Shown here: positions 8,238 to 15,114 of the stretch, piece after piece
Layout of the letters: each line of letters starts with the position of its first letter
Position numbering within the stretch: position 1 is the stretch's first letter
Source of the DNA: an uncultured Lachnospiraceae bacterium
Lineage (GTDB): Bacteria > Bacillota_A > Clostridia > Lachnospirales > Lachnospiraceae
Reading direction: 5' to 3'
Length of the DNA stretch: 15,115 nt
NCBI GenBank assembly: GCA_910587495.1
Contig: CAJUMT010000071.1
Coordinates: forward strand, 1 to 15,115
Position numbers and translations under genes: made by a program
The notes under the pieces: generated by a model
Databases searched by the model: none
Seen by the model: only the letters and a program-made list of their open reading frames with translations
Told to the model about the DNA's origin: nothing

Positions 8238-9170
8238 ATGGATAAAGAAAAAGAAGGCATCCTTCTTGAGTCAGGAACCAACGAGATAGAGATCATGAAG
8301 TTCACGATTCAGGGAGAATTCTATGGAATCAACGTGGCAAAGGTCAAAGAGATCATGAGGGCTGAAAAAGTAAAAGCGATGCCCCATGCCCATCCGGCGG
8401 TAGAAGGGATTTTTAAGCCCAGGGATACGCTCATCACGGTTATTGACCTTGGCTATTATCTGACCAACGAGCAATTGGAACACGGCGGCAGGGATCTGTT
8501 TATCGTGACCAATTTTAACAAAATGACAGTGGCCTTCCGTGTACAGACCATAGACGGCATCAGCCGTATATCCTGGAAAGATATCCAGAAGCCCGATAAG
8601 ACCCTGACCCATGGGGAAGAAGGCGTGGCTACCGGTATCGCTCAGTGCAGCGGGGAGCTGGTGACGATTCTGGACTTTGAGGCTATCGTGGCGGAGATCG
8701 CGCCCGAGACGACCATCCAGATATCCGAAGTAGATAAAATGGGAGACAGGCCGCTGTGTGACAGCCCCATCGTGATTGCCGAGGATTCTGTCCTTCTGCA
8801 GCGAATGATCGACGAGGCATTGGAACGCGCCGGATTCATGGATGTGAAGAACTTCAGCAACGGTCAGGAGGCGTGGGATTATTTAAATTCCATTCGCGGA
8901 GACTCTGACCTGTATGAGAAAGTGAACCTTGTAATCACCGATATTGAGATGCCGGAGATGGACGGCCACAGGCTGACAAAGCTGATTAAGGATGATCCCA
9001 GGCTTAAACGCATTCCTGTAGTCATCTTCTCATCCCTGATTAACGAGCAGATGCGCATCAAAGGTGAAGAACTGGGCGCTGACGAGCAGCTTACCAAGCC
9101 CGAGATCGGACATCTGGTTCATGTGCTCGACACCTTGTTAGACCGGTTTAAGCAGGAGATCGAGGCATAA
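8238..9170 (+). CDS. cheV: Chemotaxis coupling protein CheV (CheW-receiver fusion)
   Basis: CheV couples receptors to the CheA kinase through its CheW-like domain and tunes this by phosphorylation of its receiver domain. The product is 310 residues, the usual CheV length. The CheW-like domain covers about residues 15-155 (IQGEFYGINVAKVKEIMR, HPAVEGIFKPRDTLITVIDL). The receiver domain covers about 176-305: acidic pocket E182/D183, phospho-acceptor D235 in VITDIEMPEMDG, S265/S266 and K287 in TKPEI. All key receiver residues are present, so it should be phosphorylatable. An AGGAAGG (8226-8232) precedes the ATG. It is the last gene of the operon, ahead of a terminator. cheA and cheW, its expected partners, lie outside the window. 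Confidence 0.95.
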   Translation: MDKEKEGILLESGTNEIEIMKFTIQGEFYGINVAKVKEIMRAEKVKAMPHAHPAVEGIFKPRDTLITVIDLGYYLTNEQLEHGGRDLFIVTNFNKMTVAFRVQTIDGISRISWKDIQKPDKTLTHGEEGVATGIAQCSGELVTILDFEAIVAEIAPETTIQISEVDKMGDRPLCDSPIVIAEDSVLLQRMIDEALERAGFMDVKNFSNGQEAWDYLNSIRGDSDLYEKVNLVITDIEMPEMDGHRLTKLIKDDPRLKRIPVVIFSSLINEQMRIKGEELGADEQLTKPEIGHLVHVLDTLLDRFKQEIEA

Positions 9171-9197
9171 AAGAATAGTGTTTCTATAAGTCCATAC

Positions 9198-9230
9198 ACC
9201 CGCAGGCATGCCTGCGGGTATTTGTTTTGT
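9198..9230 (+). terminator. Rho-independent terminator of the flagellar/chemotaxis operon
   Basis: A perfect 22-nt palindrome (9198-9219; arms ACCCGCAGGCA and TGCCTGCGGGT) is followed by ATTTGTTTTG. It lies 27 nt after the cheV stop. The opposite strand has no T-run after the stem, so it should work only for + strand transcription. Confidence 0.9.
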
Positions 9231-9273
9231 GTGCGCAGGAATGCGTAAAGAGGTTTAAAAACGAATAAAGGTG

Positions 9274-9302
9274 TTGAGAGATACTCCCCAAATGCGTATA
9301 AT
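9274..9302 (+). promoter_or_regulatory. Sigma-A-type promoter for the ATPase/nuclease pair
   Basis: TTGAGA (9274-9279), a 17-bp spacer and a perfect TATAAT (9297-9302) lie 31 nt before the ATG of the first ATPase gene and after the flagellar terminator. The 8-mer AATGCGTA occurs twice, at 9240-9247 and 9291-9298, the second copy overlapping the -10 box. Confidence 0.8.
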
Positions 9303-9333
9303 GTAAGAAAAGGCAGGGAGGAACTGACAGGGT

Positions 9334-10929
9334 ATGAAGCGTTATTTTAATATTACGGGGGCATGTGACGAAAAGTCCCATTATATGGTAAATATGCAGG
9401 CGCGTCTGGAAGAAATAAAAAGTCTGATTGACAAAGGCGATTATTTTACTATAAATCGTGCCAGACAGTATGGAAAAACAACCATGCTGCATGCATTAAA
9501 ACATTGGCTGAAAGATGATTATCTGGTCGTCAGTACAGATTTTCAGTTTTTAAGCCACGCCAGTTTTAGGGATGAAAGTGCTTTTGTGAGAGGATTTTCC
9601 AGGGAACTTTTGACAGCAGTACGACGGGAGACGGATATTCCTGATGACATAAAAGAAAGATTGAAAGATTTTAGCCTGTTACGGGAGGGTTGGGCGGATC
9701 TTGGGGAACTGTTCCTTTGCCTGAGCGACTGGTGCGCAGGATCTTCAAAGCCGGTAGTGCTGATGATTGATGAAGTGGACAGCGCTGCGAATAATCAGGT
9801 GTTTTTAGATTTTCTCTCTCAGCTGCGGGGATATTATATCCATCGGAAAGAACGGGCTGCTTTTCAGTCTGTGATTCTTGCGGGAGTATATGATATAAAA
9901 AATCTAAAAGAAAGACTTCATCCAGGGGAACAAAACCTGAGAAAAAACAGTCCTTGGAATATAGCGGCGGATTTTGCCGTGAAAATGGATTTTTCCGCAG
10001 AAGATATTGCAGGTATGCTTATGGAATATGAAGCTGACCATAAGTGCGGGATGAATGTTGAGGCTGTGTCGGATGCCATATATGAGTATACTTCAGGATA
10101 TCCCTATTTAGTTTCATGGATCTGTAAAGCGATGGATGAAAAACTCCCATATTTGGATTGTTCGTCGGACCCCGGAACCATATGGACGCAGGCAGGTGTG
10201 GCAGAGGCAGTGAAACTTTTGCTGTCTGAACAAAATATGCTTTTTGAATCGCTGGTCAATAAACTATATGACCGTCCAAATCTTCGCAGTCTTTTATATG
10301 CGCTTTTGTTCACCGGGAAAAATATAGTCTATAACCCGGACGATGAGACGCTTCATGCGGCCCTTATGTTCGGCCTTATCAAAAATGAAAATAAAAATGT
10401 AATTGTAGCCAATCGAATTTTTGAGACTCGTTTGTATAACATGTTTCTGACAGCCAGCGATGTGCAGACAACCGATATTTATAAAGCGGCGCTCCAGGAT
10501 AAAAACCAATTTATTGAACACGGGCATCTGAATATGGATCTGGTGCTGGAACGGTTTGTGGTGCATTTTGATGATCTGTACGGTGACCAGTCGGACCGGT
10601 TTAAAGAAGAAGATGGCCGACGGTATTTCCTTTTGTATCTTACGCCAATTATTAATGGCACCGGAAATTTTTATGTTGAATCAAGAACTCGCAACCTGGA
10701 ACGTACAGATGTGATTGTGGACTACCATGGTGAACGGTCGGTGGTCGAGTTAAAGATTTGGCGGGGTAACCAATATAATATACGGGGAGAAAAGCAACTG
10801 AAGGAATATCTTGACTATTATCATTTGAACAAAGGGTATATGTTGAGTTTTAATTTTAATAAAAACAAACAGATTGGAGTAAAAAGGATATGGCTTCAAG
10901 ATAAAGTGCTGATTGAAGCGGTAGTGTGA
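9334..10929 (+). CDS. AAA-like ATPase with C-terminal PD-(D/E)XK nuclease-like domain
   Basis: A 531-residue protein of a multi-copy but uncharacterised family that I recognise from Lachnospiraceae by its N-terminus (FNITGAC...HYMVNMQ) and P-loop INRARQYGKTT. The Walker A lies at about residues 41-50 and keeps GKTT but has Arg-Ala-Arg in place of the usual first Gly. Walker B is VVLMIDEVD (141-149). A helical middle part follows. The C-terminal domain has a PD-(D/E)XK pattern: D459, then E472-L473-K474 (VVELK), and Q488-x3-Y492, the QxxxY motif seen in RecB-like nucleases. No membrane segment is seen. A GGGAGGAA (9316-9323) stands rather far (10 nt) from the ATG. The reaction and target are unknown; ATP-driven nucleic-acid cleavage is an inference from the domains. 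Confidence 0.85.
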   Translation: MKRYFNITGACDEKSHYMVNMQARLEEIKSLIDKGDYFTINRARQYGKTTMLHALKHWLKDDYLVVSTDFQFLSHASFRDESAFVRGFSRELLTAVRRETDIPDDIKERLKDFSLLREGWADLGELFLCLSDWCAGSSKPVVLMIDEVDSAANNQVFLDFLSQLRGYYIHRKERAAFQSVILAGVYDIKNLKERLHPGEQNLRKNSPWNIAADFAVKMDFSAEDIAGMLMEYEADHKCGMNVEAVSDAIYEYTSGYPYLVSWICKAMDEKLPYLDCSSDPGTIWTQAGVAEAVKLLLSEQNMLFESLVNKLYDRPNLRSLLYALLFTGKNIVYNPDDETLHAALMFGLIKNENKNVIVANRIFETRLYNMFLTASDVQTTDIYKAALQDKNQFIEHGHLNMDLVLERFVVHFDDLYGDQSDRFKEEDGRRYFLLYLTPIINGTGNFYVESRTRNLERTDVIVDYHGERSVVELKIWRGNQYNIRGEKQLKEYLDYYHLNKGYMLSFNFNKNKQIGVKRIWLQDKVLIEAVV

Positions 10930-10955
10930 TCAAACGGGGATTATTGAGATGGTGT

Positions 10956-10962
10956 AAGGGGG
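10956..10962 (+). promoter_or_regulatory. Ribosome binding site that sets the start of the second ATPase gene
   Basis: AAGGGGG ends 8 nt before ATG 10971. The frame is open back to GTG 10926, which overlaps the stop of the previous gene, but the added residues do not match the family and the GTG has no such site. Confidence 0.7.
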
Positions 10963-10970
10963 AAAATAGG

Positions 10971-12662
10971 ATGGCAAGGACTGTAGGCATCGGAATCCAG
11001 AGCTTTGAAAAATTGATTTCTAATCAATACTTTTATGTGGACAAAACAAATTTTATCAAAGAGTGGTGGGAAAGCGGCGATGATGTGACGCTTATTACCC
11101 GTCCCAGGAGATTCGGGAAAACCCTGAACATGAATATGCTGGAACGGTTTCTCTCCATAGAATATGCGGGGCAGGGGGAAGTGTTTGAGGGATTATCTGT
11201 CTGGAAAGATGAAAAATACCAAAAACTGCAGGGAACCTGGCCGGTGATCTTTTTAAGTTTTGCCGGGATAAAGGCGTCTTCTTTTACGGAGGCAAAAAAG
11301 AGCCTGTTCTACCTGATAGAAAAATTGTATAACCGGTACGAATTTCTGCTGAAAGAAAGCTGCCTGAATGAAAAGGAAAAGGAGTATATAGAAAAAATCT
11401 CCGCGGATATGGATAACCATCTGGCTGCCGCTTCTTTATGCACGCTGTCTGAATTTTTGTACCGTTATTATGGGAAAAAGGTCATCATCCTGCTGGACGA
11501 ATACGACACGCCGCTGCAGGAGGCGTGGGTGTATGGCTATTGGCGCGAAATGGCGGAGCTTATCAGAGGCCTGTTCAATTCCACCTTTAAGACCAATCCC
11601 TATCTGGAACGGGCGGTTATGACAGGGATTACACGAGTCAGCAGAGAGTCTATTTTTTCTGACCTCAACCATCTGACCGTTGTGACGTCAACGTCAGAGA
11701 TGTATGCGGATTGTTTTGGCCTTACAGAGGAAGAGGTATTTCATGCGCTGGATGAGTACGGGATGCATGACAGGCGTGCCGAGGTAAAAAGATGGTATGA
11801 CGGTTTTACTTTCGGAACATGCAGGGACATTTATAATCCATGGTCTATTGTAAACTATCTGAAGACAGGAAGACTCTCGGCGTACTGGGCCAACACAAGC
11901 AGCAATGGCCTGGTGGACCGTCTGATCCGGGAAGGCAGCGCGGAAATAAAAGCATCTGTAGAAAAACTGCTGAAAGGAGAACACCTGTACAAAGAAATCG
12001 ATGAACAGATTATATTTGACCAGTTGGAAACGGACGAAAACGCCGTATGGAGCCTGTTTCTGGCAAGCGGGTATCTGAAAGCGGAAGGGTATACTTTTGA
12101 CGAGGCCACAGGGACGGATTTGTACGAGCTGGCACTTACAAATAAAGAAGTTAAGATCATGTTCCGCAAAATGATAAGGAAATGGTTCACCGGTTCCGGG
12201 ACGGTCTATAATGACTTTATCAAAGCGCTTTTGCGGGATGATGTAAAATCTATGAACGCCTATATGAACCGGGTGGCTCTGGTTACGTTCAGCTACTTTG
12301 ACAGCGGGAAAAAGCCCTCTGCGGAGACACAGCCGGAGCGTTTCTACCACGGTTTTGTGCTGGGATTGTCCATAGAACTGGCAGACCGCTATGCCATTAC
12401 CTCCAACCGGGAAAGCGGTTTCGGAAGGTATGACGTCATGCTGGAACCGAAAAATGATGCGGACCATGCGATGATTATGGAATTTAAAGTCCGGGACCCG
12501 GGAGAAGAAGCGTCTCTTCACGACACCGCAGACGCCGCTTTAAAGCAGATCGAAGAGAAACGGTATGAGGCGGCTTTAGTGGAAAAAGGGATCTTAAAGG
12601 ATCGGATACGCAAATACGGATTTGCTTTTGAGGGGAAGGAAGTTTTGATAAAAGACGCGTGA
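10971..12662 (+). CDS. AAA-ATPase-like protein with PD-(D/E)XK nuclease-like domain (PF09820/PF08011 type)
   Basis: A 563-residue protein of the widespread AAA-ATPase-like plus PDDEXK_9 family, common in Bacteroidetes and Clostridia and of unknown function. It opens with the family-typical GIQSFEKLISNQYFYVDKT. The Walker A is TRPRRFGKTLNM (residues 43-54), Walker B is VIILLDEYDTP (171-181), and MTGITRVSRESIFSDLN (217-233) is the conserved sensor-like segment. The C-terminal nuclease-like domain shows D488 (GRYDVML), E504-F505-K506 (MEFKV) and the ALKQIEEKRY motif (Q526, Y532). All core residues of both domains are kept, so nothing suggests decay. It starts 41 nt after the previous gene with no terminator between, so the two are probably one operon. 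The promoter of the downstream antitoxin lies across its 3' end. Confidence 0.9.
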   Translation: MARTVGIGIQSFEKLISNQYFYVDKTNFIKEWWESGDDVTLITRPRRFGKTLNMNMLERFLSIEYAGQGEVFEGLSVWKDEKYQKLQGTWPVIFLSFAGIKASSFTEAKKSLFYLIEKLYNRYEFLLKESCLNEKEKEYIEKISADMDNHLAAASLCTLSEFLYRYYGKKVIILLDEYDTPLQEAWVYGYWREMAELIRGLFNSTFKTNPYLERAVMTGITRVSRESIFSDLNHLTVVTSTSEMYADCFGLTEEEVFHALDEYGMHDRRAEVKRWYDGFTFGTCRDIYNPWSIVNYLKTGRLSAYWANTSSNGLVDRLIREGSAEIKASVEKLLKGEHLYKEIDEQIIFDQLETDENAVWSLFLASGYLKAEGYTFDEATGTDLYELALTNKEVKIMFRKMIRKWFTGSGTVYNDFIKALLRDDVKSMNAYMNRVALVTFSYFDSGKKPSAETQPERFYHGFVLGLSIELADRYAITSNRESGFGRYDVMLEPKNDADHAMIMEFKVRDPGEEASLHDTADAALKQIEEKRYEAALVEKGILKDRIRKYGFAFEGKEVLIKDA

Positions 12663-12673
12663 AAGTGTACTAT
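12645..12673 (+). promoter_or_regulatory. Sigma-A-type promoter of the RelB/ParE-type toxin-antitoxin operon
   Basis: TTGATA (12645-12650), a 17-bp spacer and TACTAT (12668-12673) lie across the stop codon of the ATPase gene, 26 nt before the antitoxin ATG. Each box has one or two mismatches to consensus. Confidence 0.65.
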
Positions 12674-12684
12674 TAAGATTAGTA
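12668..12684 (+). promoter_or_regulatory. Candidate antitoxin operator
   Basis: An imperfect 17-nt palindrome, TACTATTAAGATTAGTA, with 6 of 8 pairs matching, covers the -10 box and the likely transcription start. RelB-type antitoxins usually repress their own promoter by binding such repeats. The element TAAGATTAG recurs in the promoter of the second toxin-antitoxin pair. Confidence 0.5.
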
Positions 12685-12699
12685 AAGGAGAAGAATTAG

Positions 12700-13023
12700 A
12701 TGGAAAAAAATTTAAATGTGGCAACTGCGCCAAAAACAGGAACTTTTCAAATGTGCATTAACCCGCAGATCAAAGAACAAGTAGAATCTATTTATGCCAG
12801 ATGTGGTATGACCCTCACAGATGCAGTGAACGTATTTATTCAACAGTCGCTGAATGTTGAAGGAATGCCATTTTTGATCACGCAAAACAGCCAGGAGGCG
12901 CTTCGTGAACAGGCGGTTTTTATATTGATGAAAGAATTAAAAAAGGGAGAAGATTCTGTAAGAACAGAAGCAGATTGGATAGCGGAAGATGAAATTCTGT
13001 CTGAGTTTGGAGCAAAATTATGA
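12700..13023 (+). CDS. Type II antitoxin, RelB/DinJ family
   Basis: The 107-residue product should bind and neutralise the toxin encoded next to it and repress the shared promoter. The N-terminal part (about residues 15-60) is a ribbon-helix-helix DNA-binding and dimer region: the strand TFQMCINPQIKEQVE, then GMTLTDAVNVFIQQSL, the hallmark of RelB/DinJ, ending EGMPF. The acidic C-terminal tail (about 65-107) is the expected toxin-binding part and is slightly long for the family. AAAGGAG (12684-12690) precedes the ATG by 9 nt. The stop overlaps the toxin ATG (ATGA at 13020-13023), a classic antitoxin-first pair. Confidence 0.9.
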   Translation: MEKNLNVATAPKTGTFQMCINPQIKEQVESIYARCGMTLTDAVNVFIQQSLNVEGMPFLITQNSQEALREQAVFILMKELKKGEDSVRTEADWIAEDEILSEFGAKL

Positions 13024-13325
13024 AGCTTCGGTATACTCCCCAGGCTCGTCGGGATTTGTGGCAGATAGAAAATTATATATCTATAGAGTTATGTAATTCA
13101 TCGGCTGCGAATCATGTTATCTCTGGTATTTTGAAGTCATGTTCAAAATTAAAAGATCAGCCTGCAATGGGAATTAATCTGGCAAAAAAAACAGGACGCG
13201 ACACGGAACTGATGTATATTATTACAGGGAAACATCTTGTGTTTTATAAAATAGAAAAGAACTATGTATCAATTATCAGAATTCTTGACAGCAGGACAGA
13301 TTATATGAAGATAATTTGGGGATAA
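13020..13325 (+). CDS. Type II toxin, RelE/ParE superfamily
   Basis: A 101-residue protein of the RelE/ParE fold. Family marks are the start LRYTPQARRDLWQIENYI (residues 3-20), the hydrophobic helix with L-K-D-Q-P-A-M-G (about 44-52), and the C-terminal strands HLVFYKIEKNYVSIIRILDSRTDY (about 72-95). ParE members poison DNA gyrase and RelE members cut mRNA at the ribosome. The A-x2-DL and RIL-x-R-x-DY pattern looks more ParE-like, but the target cannot be settled here. Translation is coupled to the antitoxin through the ATGA overlap. Confidence 0.88.
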   Translation: MKLRYTPQARRDLWQIENYISIELCNSSAANHVISGILKSCSKLKDQPAMGINLAKKTGRDTELMYIITGKHLVFYKIEKNYVSIIRILDSRTDYMKIIWG

Positions 13326-13366
13326 GGTTTAAAAAGAAGTGTACATGATAAAGGGGATGTAAAAAT

Positions 13367-13582
13367 ATGGTAATAGTCAGCGAATACACAGGAGACAGCC
13401 TGCGGGACTGTATTGTCAGCAGCCAGGTATTACAATACAAAACAAGAGATTTTGTCCAGGCAGTCCTGGAGTACTGCGCTTCTTCTGAGGTTCGGGTATT
13501 ATCCATATCCGGTTTAAGAGGCACAGGCAAGACAACAGGAATCTGCTGCTTGAAAAATACAATGATAAAAAATATATATTGA
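13367..13582 (+). pseudogene. Decayed P-loop ATPase gene, N-terminal fragment
   Basis: Seventy-one codons with a normal start: AAGGGGATG (13351-13359) stands 7 nt before ATG 13367. The product has a clear Walker A in LSISGLRGTGKTTG (P-loop codons 13511-13540), then runs into a stop at 13580-13582. In the +2 frame just after, codons 13543-13602 read LLLEKYNDKKYILIDEITRD, a Walker B-type motif (ILIDE). Only about 18 codons separate the Walker A Lys from the Walker B Asp, too few for an ATPase core, and they are out of frame. A frame-shifting deletion between them is therefore likely. The parent looks like a single-chain ATP-binding protein of the AAA_14/DUF4143-like kind, but this family call is tentative. 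Confidence 0.7.
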
Positions 13583-13601
13583 TCGATGAGATAACAAGGG
13601 A

Positions 13602-14321
13602 TTAAGGCAATATATAGACACTGCAGTCATAGATAATATCATGAATACGCTGACTAAAAATCCGAAAGTGACGTCCCTTTTAAATATTCAGGATATAGAT
13701 GCCAGAAAATTACGGACGATTGTATTCAGAATTATCTATGTAATCATATATATGAATACCCAGAAAATAAGGCCAACAAACGTAAAATTCATGATAGATC
13801 TGTATGATTACTCAAAATCATCCCTGTATAATGCCAAAAATCTGAACTCTCTCGTATGTACACAGATGGGAATAGATGAAGAAATTAATACAAATATGCA
13901 GGAAACAGGCGCCGTATTGGACGCTTTGCGGACCATAGGGCTGGTTGTGAAAACAGAAAATCTGTATGATAAGGCAGAATGCAATTATTATATTACAAAT
14001 CCGTCAGTTGTAAATCAACTGTTAAAAAATATTGCAGAGATATTGGACACGGCAGTCCTGAAAACCAGGTGGCTGAATGACGTAGGATCAGACAGTTTTG
14101 TCAGTGGCCGGGTCGTAGGACGCAGTATTATATATGGGGGTGAATCGGGCATATTTAGAGGATTTGCTGACCCAAGCAGCATATACCCTCCGCTGTATAG
14201 GACGGTTTCACAGATCGAACAGCAGAATATGAATACGGAACTGATATCAGCGGAAGAGTATTTGCTGTATACGGACGAAAAATTGAGCATATTGGAAACA
14301 TATAGCTGCAATGATGCGTAA
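13602..14321 (+). pseudogene. Decayed P-loop ATPase gene, C-terminal helical fragment
   Basis: This frame opens at about 13590 and reads LRQYIDTAVIDNIMNTLTKN from 13602, directly after the Walker B segment but shifted by one base. An ATG at 13641 could start a 226-residue product, but no good ribosome binding site precedes it. The helical stretch, followed by TGAVLDALRTIGLVVKTENL and CNYYITNPSVVNQLL, resembles the region after the ATPase core in AAA_14/DUF4143-type proteins. The missing part between Walker B and this region suggests a second deletion. Near the 3' end the +1 frame (14311-14361) reads on as MMRNAIREAVGHRVVE and enters the convergent PIN gene, so the tail may also be cut. An expressed 226-residue protein cannot be ruled out. 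Confidence 0.65.
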
Positions 14322-14342
14322 TGCAATCAGGGAAGCGGTAGG

Positions 14343-14765
14343 TCATAGGGTAGTGGAATAGGTAACATGTAAAAAGTCTGCGGGCTTTATGGCTGCCACC
14401 TTGCTCTTTGTAAAATCTTTGATATTTCTGGTTATAATGTAATTTGCCTTTATCCTGGCTGCGCAGGCGCTCTGTATTGCGTCTTCATAATCCTTAAAGT
14501 TCATACTGGCTGCTTTTTGCAGGTCGTCTGCCTTTAAATCGGCGACGGAAAATATCAGGAACAGATTGTCCAGGATTTCTTTTGTCTTTTCCGCATCCAG
14601 TTCTTTCCTTAGAATATAAATAATATTCGGGACAGTAAGAGCCGATATTACGCCTGATATTTTCCTGATCTCACAAAGCTTAAAAATTTTGGCTGAATCC
14701 TCATATAAACCCGGGCGTTTGCAAAACACATCTAAAATTATGTTTGTATCAATCAGCACTTTCAT
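14343..14765 (-). CDS. PIN-domain toxin (VapC-like, PIN_3 type)
   Basis: A 140-residue PIN-domain protein, expected to be a metal-dependent ribonuclease toxin paired with the Phd-type antitoxin just upstream on the same strand. It starts MKVLIDTNIILDVF, with the first catalytic Asp at D6. KDYEDAIQSACA carries D92 and D95, and NYIITRNIKDF carries D117. The usual second acidic residue (about 42-47) is Asn in LTVPNIIYIL, and the usual TRD is TRN. The frame extends to 14801, but ATG 14765 fits the family; the start lies within the antitoxin gene (17-nt overlap), so coupling is likely. Its stop lies 21 nt from that of the converging ATPase remnant. Confidence 0.85.
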   Translation of the reverse strand: MKVLIDTNIILDVFCKRPGLYEDSAKIFKLCEIRKISGVISALTVPNIIYILRKELDAEKTKEILDNLFLIFSVADLKADDLQKAASMNFKDYEDAIQSACAARIKANYIITRNIKDFTKSKVAAIKPADFLHVTYSTTL

Positions 14766-14982
14766 ATTTCTGCATATGCTCCGTTCTGGCTTTTTTTGCA
14801 TTATAATTGCCTTTTAACACACCTGTCAGTGAGTCTGTCAGAAAAGATACGCTTTTATCATAGGATATTAACCTCGCAACTTCTTTCCCATTTTTCATTA
14901 CGATAACTTCTCCTTCAGTCTGCACCATTTGCAGGTATTTGCCGAAATTATTCTGGATATCTGTTGCAGTGGCAGTAGTCAT
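14749..14982 (-). CDS. Type II antitoxin, Phd/YefM family
   Basis: A 77-residue antitoxin. The N-terminal Phd/YefM DNA-binding part has ATDIQNNFGKYLQMVQTEGE (residues 6-25) and VIVMKNGKEVARLISYDK (26-43), both family hallmarks. The C-terminal half (about 44-77) is the toxin-binding tail. AAAGGAG lies 9 nt before the ATG on the minus strand. It precedes and overlaps the PIN toxin gene, as usual for such pairs. Phd-type antitoxins normally repress their own promoter; a repeat that could serve as the operator lies directly upstream. Confidence 0.9.
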   Translation of the reverse strand: MTTATATDIQNNFGKYLQMVQTEGEVIVMKNGKEVARLISYDKSVSFLTDSLTGVLKGNYNAKKARTEHMQKYESAD

Positions 14983-14997
14983 AAAGTCTTCTCCTTT

Positions 14998-15016
14998 CTA
15001 TCTTAGCTAATCTTAG
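14998..15016 (-). promoter_or_regulatory. Candidate Phd-type operator
   Basis: On the minus strand the sequence reads CTAAGATTAGCTAAGATAG, two near-identical direct copies (CTAAGATTAG and CTAAGATAG). The first copy is also an inverted repeat (CTAA-GA-TTAG). It overlaps the end of the -10 box and the likely transcription start, where an autorepressor would act. Confidence 0.5.
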
Positions 15017-15043
15017 TATATGTGATTTTATCCAATTCGTCAA
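15015..15043 (-). promoter_or_regulatory. Sigma-A-type promoter of the Phd/PIN operon
   Basis: On the minus strand TTGACG (15043-15038), a 17-bp spacer and TATACT (15020-15015) lie 32 nt before the antitoxin ATG. Each box has one mismatch to consensus. Confidence 0.8.
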
Positions 15044-15058
15044 TGGAATATAGACATA

Positions 15059-15087
15059 AAAACACGACAAACGCATGAATGTGTTTT
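15059..15087. repeat. Inverted repeat, possible weak terminator on the minus strand
   Basis: AAAACAC (15059-15065) and GTGTTTT (15081-15087) form 7-bp arms with a 15-nt loop. Read on the minus strand, the hairpin ends in a run of five T. It could end transcription of a gene lying beyond the window, but the stem is AT-rich and weak. Confidence 0.35.
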
Positions 15088-15099
15088 ACAACCAAACCC

Positions 15100-15114
15100 A
15101 TATATCTGATATAT
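15100..15114. repeat. Short AT-rich palindrome at the window edge
   Basis: ATATATC and GATATAT form perfect 7-bp arms around one base. It may be a regulator site for the adjacent unseen region, or chance in AT-rich DNA. Confidence 0.3.

Noticed and set aside
9171..9333. Sigma-28 promoter after cheV
   Set aside because: No TAAA-N15-GCCGATAA-like sequence was found; the visible promoter is of the sigma-A type.
11694..12521. Long open frame on the minus strand (275 codons)
   Set aside because: It is the mirror of the second ATPase gene, whose domains are clear; no start signal or family match on the minus strand.
13285..13315. Promoter for the decayed ATPase (TTGACA and GATAAT)
   Set aside because: The spacer would be 19 bp and TTGACA lies inside the toxin coding sequence; too weak to list as a feature.
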